Shown: positions 24,735 to 33,907 of the stretch, in pieces
How positions within the stretch are numbered: the stretch's first letter is position 1
Layout: each line of letters opens with the position of its first letter
Source: Brevibacillus sp. DP1.3A
Lineage (GTDB): Bacteria > Bacillota > Bacilli > Brevibacillales > Brevibacillaceae
Length of the DNA stretch: 64,000 nt
Assembly: GCF_013284245.2 (NCBI RefSeq)
Contig: NZ_CP085876.1
Coordinates: 5,776,001-5,840,000 of the forward strand
Reading direction: 5' to 3'
Translations under genes and position numbers: made by a program
The notes under the pieces: model-generated
The model's input: the letters and a program-made list of their open reading frames with translations, nothing else
What the model was told of the DNA's origin: nothing
The model's database searches: none

Positions 24735-25604
24735 CTATAGAAGCGGGATGTATATAGATATTTTCATCGCCTCAGGAAAGCTCGAACCCCTCACGTCTGT
24801 CACTTCAAAATCCGGTCCTTCGCCTCTCTCATAATTCGATTGAGGCAACCATGTTCCGTAAATGTAGCGACGAGTGTTTTGCACAAGGTCGGCATCACCC
24901 GTCACTTTGAATTCCGCGTATTTTCCGCCAGGCAAGACGAGCGAGAAAAAGCCTTCGGGTAGTTCATCAGGAACAAGATTTACAGCCTCCCCGATCACAA
25001 AAGAAAATCCACCGTCATCTTCAAATTCGCAGGCGATTCCGTACGACATATCTTCCGCCGCTTTATTCGGAATCCGCAAATAGTCTTGATTACGTCCAAA
25101 TTCATAATAGAATCCCGGAATGTCTTTAAAATGCTGCTCATCCTGTAAGCTCGTCGGGAACCTGCGCCCAATGATACAAATGTCATCCAATGTTGTGATG
25201 GTTGGTTTGTTCATCGTAATCTCTCCTTTGATCGTTTGGCGAAAGGCCAAGAAGTCCATCTTGGCTAGATAAGGCAGCGAATGATTTTCTTTGCGATACC
25301 TTCCAGGTGTAATCCCGAATTGCTTCTCGAAAGCGCGTGTCAATGCTTCCTGCGACTGGTATTGATAGGCCACAGCAATTTCGAGTACATTGTCACTTGT
25401 CTGTTTTAGCGCAAGAGCGGCTTCCGACAGCCTGCGCTTGCGAATGTACTCCTGTACGCTGAAGCCTGAGATTGCCTGAAACAACCTCTGAAAATGAAAC
25501 GCAGAAAAATGCGCTTGAGAAGCAATTTCTGTGATGTTCATTTCTTCCTGAAGATGCTCTTCCACAAAATCAATCGCGTCCTGAATCCGCTTGTACGTGT
25601 CCAT
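24735..25604 (-). CDS. AraC-family regulator with GyrI-like effector domain
   Basis: 289 residues. Two AraC HTH motifs occupy about 1-105 (MNITEIASQAHFSAFHFQRLF and VLEIAVAYQYQSQEALTRAF). A GyrI-like/BacR effector-binding domain fills about 130-289 (FPEGFFSLVLPGGKYAEFKV-like segment). Such proteins sense small hydrophobic or cationic drugs, as Rob and BmrR-like domains do. GAAGGAAG precedes the ATG. The target is not evident; a GNAT gene follows 118 bases downstream on the same strand. Confidence 0.9.
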   Translation of the reverse strand: MDTYKRIQDAIDFVEEHLQEEMNITEIASQAHFSAFHFQRLFQAISGFSVQEYIRKRRLSEAALALKQTSDNVLEIAVAYQYQSQEALTRAFEKQFGITPGRYRKENHSLPYLAKMDFLAFRQTIKGEITMNKPTITTLDDICIIGRRFPTSLQDEQHFKDIPGFYYEFGRNQDYLRIPNKAAEDMSYGIACEFEDDGGFSFVIGEAVNLVPDELPEGFFSLVLPGGKYAEFKVTGDADLVQNTRRYIYGTWLPQSNYERGEGPDFEVTDVRGSSFPEAMKISIYIPLL

Positions 25605-25687
25605 CTTTGACTTCCTTCACCTATTTTTTCTTTAGTATGCGGGAGATTACTGGCGCTTTTTTGATCAACTGTGCTATCTTTCAAGCT

Positions 25688-26671
25688 TTACGTCGTCAGT
25701 CGCTCTACCAATACGGGCGACAGTTCCTTCTCTTCCTTTTTCCCATCCAGCTGCTGTGTCCAAATCCGCTCATGCAGCATCTCAAATGCGTATTTTCCCA
25801 TTAACGTACTGGAGCTGGATACGGTGGTGATCTCTAGCAGTTCTCCGATGGGCTGATCATCGCAACCGACTACGGCTAAGTCTTCCGGTACGCGAATCCC
25901 CAACCTACTCGCTTCTTTGATGATCCCTGCCGCTATATGATTGCACGATACGATCATTGCTGTCGGCCGCTCTTCTGTTTGCAGCAATTTCCCCACGACA
26001 TCCTTGCCGTCTTGGATCGTTAAACACTCTTCAAATGACCATTCTGGAGAGGGTGTCACGTCAATCGAATGCAGCTTTTCGTAATAGGCACGTTTGCGAT
26101 GCTGACTGTTAAAGCTGTTTTTCCTGCCGATGCAATACCCGATCCGGCGATGCCCCTTCTTCATCAGATACTCCATCCCGATCCGAAACGTTTGATAGTG
26201 GTCGATATGAACACTCGAAACAGAGGTGGTATCATTTGCTTCACACGTGATGATAGGTCCGTATCCTGCGTATTCATTGAGCGTTTCGCAAGAGCTGGAC
26301 CTGGAGCACATGATTAGCCCGTCGATTTTTTTATTTTTGAGCAAGTGTAACACGCTGCGTTCTTGCTCGGGGTTGTTATTCGTTTGGCACACCATCAGCT
26401 TGTAATGATGCTGGACTGCTTCTGCTGCAATGCCTTCGATAATGGAGCTGTAGTATTGGTTGTTGACGAGAGGCAATGTCACACCGATGACCATCGTTTT
26501 TCCCGTAGAGAGGTGGACCGCATTACTGTTTTGAACATAGTTTTTTTCTTCAATAATCTTGAGAATCTCCGCGCGTTTTTTCTCGTTCACGTACGGATGG
26601 TTATTAAGCACACGGGAAACGGTTGAAACGGATACACCTGCCAATTTCGCGATTTCTCTTATGTTAGCCAC
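25688..26671 (-). CDS. LacI-family transcriptional regulator
   Basis: 327 residues. A LacI HTH at the N-terminus (IREIAKLAGVSVSTVSRVLNN) includes the hinge region; the periplasmic-binding-like effector domain (about 60-327) includes VVGCDDQPIGELLEITT. It probably binds a sugar or a related ligand. The start is GTG with GAGGAG nine bases upstream. No sugar-utilisation gene is adjacent: an AraC gene lies downstream and a YitT-like membrane gene is divergent. Target unknown. Confidence 0.92.
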   Translation of the reverse strand: MANIREIAKLAGVSVSTVSRVLNNHPYVNEKKRAEILKIIEEKNYVQNSNAVHLSTGKTMVIGVTLPLVNNQYYSSIIEGIAAEAVQHHYKLMVCQTNNNPEQERSVLHLLKNKKIDGLIMCSRSSSCETLNEYAGYGPIITCEANDTTSVSSVHIDHYQTFRIGMEYLMKKGHRRIGYCIGRKNSFNSQHRKRAYYEKLHSIDVTPSPEWSFEECLTIQDGKDVVGKLLQTEERPTAMIVSCNHIAAGIIKEASRLGIRVPEDLAVVGCDDQPIGELLEITTVSSSSTLMGKYAFEMLHERIWTQQLDGKKEEKELSPVLVERLTT

Positions 26672-26792
26672 TCAGATTACTCCTCTAAGTCGGATCAGTA
26701 ATTATTACATACATCAAAGCACATTCCGCTTGCTCTGAAAAGCGTTCCACATATTATGCTCTCCTTATGTAGAATGAAAGGAGTCGTGTTTT

Positions 26793-27422
26793 GTGATTCG
26801 CTTAAAATTTGAATATCTCTTGTTTATCGCAGGCTTATTGATTTTGGCGCTTGGGATCAACATGATGACGACTATTACATCTTTTGGTCTTAGCCCGTAT
26901 GATTCTCTTTTTATTGCCTTGTATCAAAACTTCGGGATATCGATTGGCTTCTGGATGTTTGCCATTAACCTGACCTTTGTCGTCATCGTCCTTTTCATGG
27001 ATCGCAGTTATATTACTGTCGGTGCCATTTTGGTCATGGTGCTGATCTCCATCTTTGTCGATTTGATCGGGTCCATCGATGCGCTCATGGCTGCTATCCG
27101 TTCATTGCCACCGCTTCTGACCATGGCACTCGGAAACATTTGCATCGGCAGCGGTATCGGGTTGTATGTGTGTACCCAAGTGTGCACAGCTCCCCAAGAG
27201 GCATTTGTACTGGTTATGTCGAAAAGATTAAAGTGGACATTCAGACGGACAGAAATTTTGCTGGCGTGCATGTTTCTTAGCGCAAGTTTCCTGTTAGATG
27301 GCCCGATTTATTACGGAACAGTCGTGCTGTCTTTTACGACTGGCTACATTATTCAAGCAGCTATTAACGTCGGGAATAAGATGCTTCGTCTCGCCAATCA
27401 AACGAAGGGGGCGGAGGCATAA
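26793..27422 (+). CDS. YczE/YyaS/YitT-family membrane protein
   Basis: 209 residues with about five membrane segments, starting with LLFIAGLLILALGINMMT and containing the GLSPYDSL motif of the YczE/YyaS group. YczE of B. subtilis is needed for surfactin and polyketide production, but the role of most members is unknown. The start is GTG with AAAGGAG upstream. A lipoprotein gene starts 13 bases after the stop, so they are probably one operon. Confidence 0.8.
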   Translation: MIRLKFEYLLFIAGLLILALGINMMTTITSFGLSPYDSLFIALYQNFGISIGFWMFAINLTFVVIVLFMDRSYITVGAILVMVLISIFVDLIGSIDALMAAIRSLPPLLTMALGNICIGSGIGLYVCTQVCTAPQEAFVLVMSKRLKWTFRRTEILLACMFLSASFLLDGPIYYGTVVLSFTTGYIIQAAINVGNKMLRLANQTKGAEA

Positions 27423-27435
27423 GAGGAGGAAAGCC

Positions 27436-28161
27436 TTGAGAAATTTTCGACCAAAAGTTGTGTGTTCCCTTGTAGTGAGCCTGTTTCTATTGCTTGTCGG
27501 TTGCTCCTCTTCCACTGGTCTCGTAAAAGCTAGCGGAGATGTTTTTGCCCAGAGCGAAATTCACAGACTGACACAAGATCCTGAAAACGTGAGGCATTAC
27601 CGGCCGATGAGTATTCAGGAAATGACACCGCTATTGCCTTCGTCTCTCCAAAGCAGAATCAAGCCAGTGGATAAAACGAAGCTACCTTTTCCTGTCGAAA
27701 AAGAGATGGCCTATCTCGTCTCATTCTCCTCAGGCTTGGAAAAAGTAACACGACACCAGCTACAACTGACATACGCGCAGGGTAACGAAGTCCCTATTAC
27801 GGAAAACTTCTTCATCGTACGTATGACAGAGACAGATGAAAACCCCTTGGCACATGTGAAGCCGTCTGCTTCTGGACTGGATTCGTTCGGGAACATCATG
27901 CGCGTTGAGCCACTGACTGACGATATCACTATCTATCATCATATCATCACGACAAACAGCTCTTATGTGTATAACTTTTACAAGTATGATGATAAAAATC
28001 AGGCAGTAAATCTGATCGTCACAAACGCCCATGAGATGGAGTTCTATGATCAAGGAATCTTGTATCATCTCGCGTACCACACCGGAAGCAATCAACTGGA
28101 CCCTACCCTTCATGATCAGATGGTAGCGCTGGCGAAGGATTTCATTTCTGTCCGTTCCTAA
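27436..28161 (+). CDS. Hypothetical lipoprotein
   Basis: 241 residues starting MRNFRPKVVCSLVV with a lipobox (LLLVGC, Cys about residue 23), so it should be exported and lipid-anchored. The start is a TTG with GAGGAGG seven bases upstream. An open frame with a further upstream start in the same phase overlaps the YczE-like gene and is rejected. The mature part has no domain I recognise. It is the last gene before a strong terminator and is likely cotranscribed with the membrane protein. Confidence 0.8.
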   Translation: MRNFRPKVVCSLVVSLFLLLVGCSSSTGLVKASGDVFAQSEIHRLTQDPENVRHYRPMSIQEMTPLLPSSLQSRIKPVDKTKLPFPVEKEMAYLVSFSSGLEKVTRHQLQLTYAQGNEVPITENFFIVRMTETDENPLAHVKPSASGLDSFGNIMRVEPLTDDITIYHHIITTNSSYVYNFYKYDDKNQAVNLIVTNAHEMEFYDQGILYHLAYHTGSNQLDPTLHDQMVALAKDFISVRS

Positions 28162-28170
28162 ATGAAAAAG

Positions 28171-28219
28171 AAGGATTCCCCTGTAGCTCATAAGGCTGCG
28201 AGGCGGAATCCTTTTTTTC
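28171..28219 (+). terminator. Terminator after lipoprotein gene
   Basis: AAGGATTCC pairs with GGAATCCTT, followed by a seven-T run. Confidence 0.85.
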
Positions 28220-28292
28220 TATCTCTTGACCTTCACGCGGCGTGAAGCTTTACGATATTTTCCAGAACGATCAAGTAACTGGAGGGTGAACG

Positions 28293-28979
28293 ATGCCAAA
28301 CCACGAACAAATTTATAAAAATCAAGCAAAACAGTACGATTTAATGATTTCCAGACAACCAAGTCTGCTCGCTATCATCGAAGAAATCACCCCCATCAAG
28401 GGACAGGACGTGATCGATCTGGGAGCTGGCTCAGGAAGACTTACGTCTGTGCTCGCCCCTCATGCCAAGTCCATTCTTGCTCTTGATGCTTCCGCTGCCA
28501 TGCTAGAAGTGAATGCTCAACAGCTGACGCAAGCCGGTCTTTCCAATTGGACAACTAACGTAGCGGATCATCGTGAACTTCCCTCAGACGATAACAGTAC
28601 GGATGTCATCGTAGCGGGGTGGACGGTTTGTTACCTCACTAGTTCTGAAGTTCCCAACAACGAGCTCCATCTTGAAAAGATCATTCAGGAGATGAAACGC
28701 GTGCTTCGTCCTGGTGGCACGATCGTCATCATGGAGACGATGGGGACCGGATATGAAACACCTCACCCACCCGAATTTCTTATCAAGTACTATTCCTTGT
28801 TAGAAAACAAATACGGCTTCTCTCACAAATGGATTCGCTTGGACTATCAGTTTAAAGACATAGCGGAAGCAGAACAGCTTGCACGGTTTTTCTTTGGAGA
28901 AGAGCTTGCGGACAGAGTCGCTCGGGAAAAGCTAATGACATTGCCGGAATGTGCCGGGGTATGGTGGCTGACTGTATGA
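28293..28979 (+). CDS. Class I SAM-dependent methyltransferase
   Basis: 228 residues. Motif I is VIDLGAGSGRLTSVLA, followed by ALDASAAMLEVNAQQ (motif II) and the EMKRVLRPGGTIVIMETMG post-motif. It belongs to the ubiE/Methyltransf_11 type. GGAGGGTGA precedes the ATG. A monocistronic gene; substrate unknown. It is unrelated to the truncated methyltransferase at 17640, which has a different N-terminus. Confidence 0.88.
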   Translation: MPNHEQIYKNQAKQYDLMISRQPSLLAIIEEITPIKGQDVIDLGAGSGRLTSVLAPHAKSILALDASAAMLEVNAQQLTQAGLSNWTTNVADHRELPSDDNSTDVIVAGWTVCYLTSSEVPNNELHLEKIIQEMKRVLRPGGTIVIMETMGTGYETPHPPEFLIKYYSLLENKYGFSHKWIRLDYQFKDIAEAEQLARFFFGEELADRVAREKLMTLPECAGVWWLTV

Positions 28980-28983
28980 ATAC

Positions 28984-29027
28984 AAAAAAGACGACCCCTG
29001 ATCATTCAGAAGTCGTCCGTTTGTTAT
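28984..29027 (-). terminator. Terminator of abgAB
   Basis: GACGAC (28990-28995) pairs with GTCGTC (29012-29017); the T-run is on the minus strand. It also lies just behind the methyltransferase gene. Confidence 0.7.
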
Positions 29028-29040
29028 TTCCGAGTGTCTC

Positions 29041-30444
29041 TTATTTTTTCACAGAAGGCATGACATCCTCTGGAATCGGGCACACATACGTTTGACCGCC
29101 CAGACGCTGTTTCAGCTCGGTTTTTGCCTGTTCGATCAGCTCCGGATGATTTAGCATGTCAATGGCTGTAGAAGCCATGACTTTCCCCGCATGCAGCATC
29201 CCTTTATGTGCCATGGATGTTGCCCCGAGAGACACCCATTGCCAGGAGTGCAACGTGGAGCCGTTCATATAGCAAGCCGTTGTGCATTGCGCGGTCGGCG
29301 TAATCCAACTCACATCCCCTACATCCGTGGAGCCGTTCAGCGGGATTTTTGATCCGTCGAATGGATTGAGCCATGTCACCATGTCTGGGGCAGGCATGTC
29401 CGATGACTGTTTTTCCGAAGTAGCGAGTTCCTGCTTGGATAGAGTCGCACGCATTTCTTTTGCCAATTGCAGTTCCATTTCATCATGCATAGGGACGCCC
29501 AGATCCTGGAAGTTTTTGTACATGACCTCTTCGAGTAGCTTGTTTTGTACGAGGTTTGAGCACGCTTTGTCGAATACGATCTCTACCTCCGTTTCGGTCA
29601 TAAGCGCAGCGCCTTGCGCAATTTTGCATACGCGCTCGTAAATCTCCTGTACTTGATCAACCTTTGGCGCACGTACGAGGTACAATACCTCTGCTTTTGG
29701 TTGAACCACATTTGGCGACAAGCCGCCGGAGTTCGTGATGGCATAGTGCACACGTGCTTCCGGGATGATGTGCTCACGCAAGTAGTTCACGCCGACGTTC
29801 ATCAATTCCACTGCATCCAGTGCGCTTCGACCGAGATGTGGACTTGCTGCCGCATGGGCACTCTTCCCTTTGAACTTGAAGTAGATTTGATAGTTCGCGA
29901 GCGAATCGATGGACATGATGCTGTTGTAGCCCATTGGGTGCCAGCAAAGTGCGAAGTCCACGTCATCAAACAGTCCAGCTCGCGCCATGAACGCTTTCCC
30001 GGAACCGCCTTCTTCTCCTGGGCAGCCGTAGTAACGAACAGTCCCCGTCATGTTGTTCTCTTCCATGTACTCTTTCACTGCAACGGCTGCCGCAAGAGAA
30101 GCGGTACCGAGCAAGTTGTGTCCGCAGCCATGGCCGTTTGCACCCGCTACGAGAGGCTCTTCTGTAGCTTGGCCTTTTTTCTGGCTCATGCCCGACAGCG
30201 CGTCGAACTCTCCCAAAATCGCCACGACAGGATTGCCGCTGCCAAAGCTTCCGATGAAGGCCGTTTTGATTCCGCCTACTCCGCGCTCAACCTGAAAGCC
30301 TTCTCCTTCGAGTGTTTGAGCCAGCAGTTCAGCAGATTGGTACTCTTCAAAACGCGTCTCCGCGAAATCCCAAATCTGGTCGCTCACCTTGATGAAGGCA
30401 TCTCGTTTTTTCTCAATCATTTCTGCAATTCGCTTGGTATGCAT
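29041..30444 (-). CDS. abgB: p-Aminobenzoyl-glutamate hydrolase subunit B-like
   Basis: 467 residues matching E. coli AbgB along its length: DQIWDFAETRFEEYQSA, ANGHGCGHNLLGTASLAAA, RFYGCPGEEGGSGK-like YYGCPGEEGGSGKAF, SPHLGRSALDAVELM, YAITNSGGLSPNVVQ and STDVGDVSWITP. It is an M20D metallohydrolase that, with AbgA, splits the folate breakdown product p-aminobenzoyl-glutamate. The ATG at 30444 has GAGAGG nine bases upstream. It lies 62 bases after abgA. The AbgT importer is not present in the window. Confidence 0.9.
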   Translation of the reverse strand: MHTKRIAEMIEKKRDAFIKVSDQIWDFAETRFEEYQSAELLAQTLEGEGFQVERGVGGIKTAFIGSFGSGNPVVAILGEFDALSGMSQKKGQATEEPLVAGANGHGCGHNLLGTASLAAAVAVKEYMEENNMTGTVRYYGCPGEEGGSGKAFMARAGLFDDVDFALCWHPMGYNSIMSIDSLANYQIYFKFKGKSAHAAASPHLGRSALDAVELMNVGVNYLREHIIPEARVHYAITNSGGLSPNVVQPKAEVLYLVRAPKVDQVQEIYERVCKIAQGAALMTETEVEIVFDKACSNLVQNKLLEEVMYKNFQDLGVPMHDEMELQLAKEMRATLSKQELATSEKQSSDMPAPDMVTWLNPFDGSKIPLNGSTDVGDVSWITPTAQCTTACYMNGSTLHSWQWVSLGATSMAHKGMLHAGKVMASTAIDMLNHPELIEQAKTELKQRLGGQTYVCPIPEDVMPSVKK

Positions 30445-30505
30445 TCGCAAACATCCTCTCTGCCCTCGTTGTCCACGTGCTTTTTTGCTCAGTTAGGAAC
30501 GTGTT

Positions 30506-31765
30506 TTACGTCAGCAATCGTCTTGCAATTCGGTTCAAAAGCGCTACGCTGCGTGGCAAAATCTCTTCTTGTATATCGAATTTCGGATGGTGATGAGGCG
30601 CCGGGATATCCGTACCGATTGCCATGTACGTTCCTTTTCCGCCACGATCCTGAACGCGTTTTATCATAAAGCTGGCATCTTCACTGCCCATTGAGTTGTA
30701 ATCGCCGTGCTTAAAGGAATCGAAGCCTTCTACCTGCTTGGCTTCTTCCAGTGCCAGCTCTGCCATCTCAACATCGTAGTTGATCGGGATTGCTCCCCCG
30801 ACAACTTCTATTTTGTAGTCAAGCTCATGCATAGCGGCACTGTGCGCGATGATATTGCGTACGCGGTTTTCTACTTCTGCATTTACTTCTTCGGTAATGG
30901 AACGAGTCTCCACAACCATCTTGGCATAGGCCGGAATGATATTCGCTGCTGTCCCGCCTTCTAGCACACCCACATTGATTCTCGTATCACCCGTGCTGAA
31001 GCGAGGAATCGAATGAATGTTCAACAAGGCAGTAGCCGCTCCGAGCAATGCATTTTTCCCTTGCTCTGGCGACGCACCAGCATGAGAAGAAACACCGTAG
31101 AAATGCGCCATCATTTTCGTGGTAGCCAAAAATCCATAGGAACCGCCATGTACCTCACCGAGCGGCACATTGACACCCAAATGGTTGCAGAAAATATAGT
31201 CAACATCGTCCAAATGGCCTTTTTCCACGATCGCGTATGCACCGCGAACACCCTCTTCGGCTGGTTGGAAGATCAGTTTGAGCGTACCGGAAAAATCTCC
31301 TGTTGCAAGCGCTTCTGCCAATCCCAAGCCAATTGTGGTATGACCGTCGTGAGCGCAGGCATGCATGTTGCCTTCATAATGGGAGCGGAAGCCATTCGCT
31401 TGTGGAAAATGGTCTTGCTCCGTACTTTCCAATACAGGCAGTGCGTCCATGTCAAAACGGAAAGCAACCGTTGGTCCAGGTGCCTTCCCTTTCTTCACAC
31501 CGATCACTGCTGTATAGCCACCGCGCATTTTTTCAACGATTGCCGGGTTTGCACCGTCACGCAAAGCTCTTTCATACGCTGCCTCGAGAACCGCCTCGGA
31601 AGGCAAGCCACGACGGGAATCTCCATCGATTGCTTCTTGTCCGTATATGACCTCATAGCCGAGGGACGTCAAAATCTCTACTACCTTGGAAGCGGTACGG
31701 AACTCCGTAAAACCTACCTCTGGGTGTCTATGAAAATCTCTTCGCAACGAAACCAGATCCAACAT
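30506..31765 (-). CDS. abgA: p-Aminobenzoyl-glutamate hydrolase subunit A-like
   Basis: 419 residues, M20D family, matching AbgA: LRRDFHRHPEVGFTEFRTAS, AFRFDMDALPV, MHACAHDGHTTIGLGLAEAL, LIFQPAEEGVRGA, ATTKMMAHFYG and SEDASFMIKRVQ. The usual HACGHDGH is HACAHDGH here. AGGAGG lies nine bases before the ATG. It is first in the abgAB operon, and a family A palindromic element of about 490 bp separates it from the regulator gene upstream on the same strand. Role: hydrolysis of p-aminobenzoyl-glutamate or a similar aryl or acyl amino acid. Confidence 0.88.
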   Translation of the reverse strand: MLDLVSLRRDFHRHPEVGFTEFRTASKVVEILTSLGYEVIYGQEAIDGDSRRGLPSEAVLEAAYERALRDGANPAIVEKMRGGYTAVIGVKKGKAPGPTVAFRFDMDALPVLESTEQDHFPQANGFRSHYEGNMHACAHDGHTTIGLGLAEALATGDFSGTLKLIFQPAEEGVRGAYAIVEKGHLDDVDYIFCNHLGVNVPLGEVHGGSYGFLATTKMMAHFYGVSSHAGASPEQGKNALLGAATALLNIHSIPRFSTGDTRINVGVLEGGTAANIIPAYAKMVVETRSITEEVNAEVENRVRNIIAHSAAMHELDYKIEVVGGAIPINYDVEMAELALEEAKQVEGFDSFKHGDYNSMGSEDASFMIKRVQDRGGKGTYMAIGTDIPAPHHHPKFDIQEEILPRSVALLNRIARRLLT

Positions 31766-31975
31766 CGTTCAATTCCTCCTGTTAACTCTGGAGCATGTCT
31801 TTTTCCATGCCCAGGTCCGATAGGCAAGCTCTAGAAATATGAGAAGACTGACAAATGTAAACCCTTACAATATACGAATATTAAAAGACAATTTCGCTTA
31901 ATTGAATTATATAGTTGCCTCTCCGTTTTTTCAATAGAAGTTGTTAGACTTCTTGAAAAATAGAAACTTTTCCCG

Positions 31976-32467
31976 GCTGTTGTGGTGGGGAGGAAACAGG
32001 AGAAAACGCTTAGCTTCTAGGGCCACCCCCTGGGGGATTGACTGCACGACTCCATGCAAAAAGCGAAACCGCGTCCAAAGTGGTCCATTCAGGATGTGTC
32101 TCAGAGGTGGACGCTTAAAGGCGTGTTTCGCTTTTTGTATTCCGTCTCGGTCGGTGTCCCTAAGATCTTCGCTTTTTTCTCCTGTTTCCTCTACGAGCTT
32201 TCAGTGTGAATCCGATTTTTTAATACCTGAAAAGATTGAAGAACTTTATCAGTTACGACAGAGAAGAATATTTCCAGACGTAGCGACTTGTGGAGTCCTA
32301 CCGAGCGGAGAAGGGATTTGCGGGCAAAAGAAACTTAGGCGTGCCCCTACGTCGAAGCGGCTACCACTTTTGCGTTTCCCCGCAAATCCCTTCGGAGCGG
32401 GCAGTCTAACCCCCAGCAGGACGGAGCCTGGAGCCTAGACTGGAAATATTCTTCTCTTCACCGCAGC
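31976..32467. repeat. Palindromic element family A, copy 1
   Basis: About 492 bp with ends GCTGTTGTGGTGGGGAG and the complement of GCTGCGGTGAAGAG. It holds two long hairpin modules. Module 1 arms are GAGGAAACAGGAGAAAACGC (near 31990) and the complement near 32171-32191. Module 2 arms are AGAAGAATATTTCCAG (32262-32277) and CTGGAAATATTCTTCT (32440-32455), with inner GGATTTGCGGG/CCCGCAAATCC. Copy 2 is at 41349-41844 in the same orientation. It fills the gap between the regulator gene and abgA; no protein is expected here. Confidence 0.9.
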
Positions 32468-32507
32468 CCCATAATAAAAAAACACCCGAACATCTCGTCG
32501 GGTGCCC

Positions 32508-33812
32508 TCATTTTTTAAGTTGATAAAGCTTCTTTGGTCGTCCACGGACAGCTTGCTGCTCTTCCCCGCTGAACTCAGCCAAATCCACTTCGCACAAGCT
32601 ACCCATGATGCGCTGGGCATTCCGTACCGTCATCGACAAATGCGAAGCGATATCCGTCGTCGAAAACGTCTTCCAGCCCATCCGCTGAACCAGCGCACGC
32701 AGCTTGTGATACGATTTGACACTTACATTGGCCCGGTTCAGCTTTTCCAGCAGCTCGCGATCACTGGAGCGGAACGAATAGGCGAGCTCCTCTGTTTCTC
32801 CCACCGATTCCATCATGACGCCATTATCCTGTACGACGACAATGCCCGCCCCCGGTCGTTCTTTTGCGTGCTGGATTGCTTTTCGCGCATTGTTTTCCGC
32901 AGAAAAAGCTGTATCTCCAAAGCCCACACCTACTGCAACCGGTACCTCTGCCTCCAAAGAGAGCTGTTCCACTGTATGTCGTAGCATTTCAATCTCTCGT
33001 TGAATCGCACCACGCGAGCTAAAAATCTGGTAGCGTCCGTTGCCATTTGCCAGCAGAGAGCCGTCCAGCCGATCGCAGAGCGCAAGCAGAATTTGTCTGA
33101 TCTTCAGCTCCAGATGCTGCAAGTAAAAGCGCGTGCTAGTCCGCTCGGGAATCTTGTCAAACTGCTCCAGCTCAATGATCTCTACCCCGATTTGTGTGTC
33201 CTTGAAATAGGAGCTTTTCACCTTTTCGATGACGATTTTCATCGCCTGACGAATCTCCATTTTTGTCATCAGGACGCGATAGACGGGAATGCCTTCTTCG
33301 CGCAAGGCATGCTCGACCACAGAAAACGTGGTAAATGCACCTTGGGTCTTCCCTTCTCGCCACAGCGATACATGAAACTGCGTGATGGCATCGAGGTCAA
33401 ACTGCTCGTCGTACATAGTGACGTAAATCCCCTCGTCGGGTATGTCCAGCTCCGACATCGACTCGCGCAAATGTGTCCCTTCCGAATCAATCATGTCGAT
33501 GGAAACGCGGTTCACCGCTGCGTTTTGATCAATCGACATCTGAATGAAGCAGCGATACAGATTCGAACCGTTCGGTGGACAATACACGATATTGGCATCC
33601 GGGCTGAGTACGTTTTTCGCGATCGTGAACGGAATCGGTCCAGAGAAAAACCATCCGTTTAACTCTGGATGATGCTCCAGAACGATTTTGCTCACGTCAC
33701 GAACGTCCTCATAACGAAAAGGAACAAATTCGATCTCATGCTCAAACTCATTGGCAACCGCCAGTATCCGCTCCACCGAAGGCCGTGGTCCTACAACACC
33801 GATTCTATACAT
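32508..33812 (-). CDS. Putative regulator with cyclase-like domain and C-terminal HTH
   Basis: 434 residues, no close match known to me. The N-terminal third looks like a small alpha/beta sensing domain (MYRIGVVGPRPSVERI). Residues about 230-350 contain ANGNGRYQIFSSRG and VAVGVGFGDTAFSAENNARKA, resembling a degenerate GGDEF or GTP cyclohydrolase III fold without GGDEF residues. The C-terminus (about 370-434) looks like a winged helix (WKTFSTTDIASHLSMTVRNAQRIM) ending in a basic tail. It lies upstream of abgAB on the same strand, so it may regulate that operon. No signal peptide. Confidence 0.65.
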   Translation of the reverse strand: MYRIGVVGPRPSVERILAVANEFEHEIEFVPFRYEDVRDVSKIVLEHHPELNGWFFSGPIPFTIAKNVLSPDANIVYCPPNGSNLYRCFIQMSIDQNAAVNRVSIDMIDSEGTHLRESMSELDIPDEGIYVTMYDEQFDLDAITQFHVSLWREGKTQGAFTTFSVVEHALREEGIPVYRVLMTKMEIRQAMKIVIEKVKSSYFKDTQIGVEIIELEQFDKIPERTSTRFYLQHLELKIRQILLALCDRLDGSLLANGNGRYQIFSSRGAIQREIEMLRHTVEQLSLEAEVPVAVGVGFGDTAFSAENNARKAIQHAKERPGAGIVVVQDNGVMMESVGETEELAYSFRSSDRELLEKLNRANVSVKSYHKLRALVQRMGWKTFSTTDIASHLSMTVRNAQRIMGSLCEVDLAEFSGEEQQAVRGRPKKLYQLKK

Positions 33813-33907
33813 AAGGGCGTTATCTCCTACCTAGTCATGATCGACACCTTTTCCTCATTCATATCATGTGCCGTTCTCTTTGTCTACTGGATGCCAAGCA
33901 TGCTGTA

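Noticed and set aside
29614..30669. 351-codon open frame on the plus strand
   Set aside because: Antisense to both abgB and abgA; crosses two well-supported genes.
31941..32438. 165-codon open frame inside family A copy 1
   Set aside because: Lies across the palindromic repeat; the frame is not kept in copy 2, so it is not a gene.
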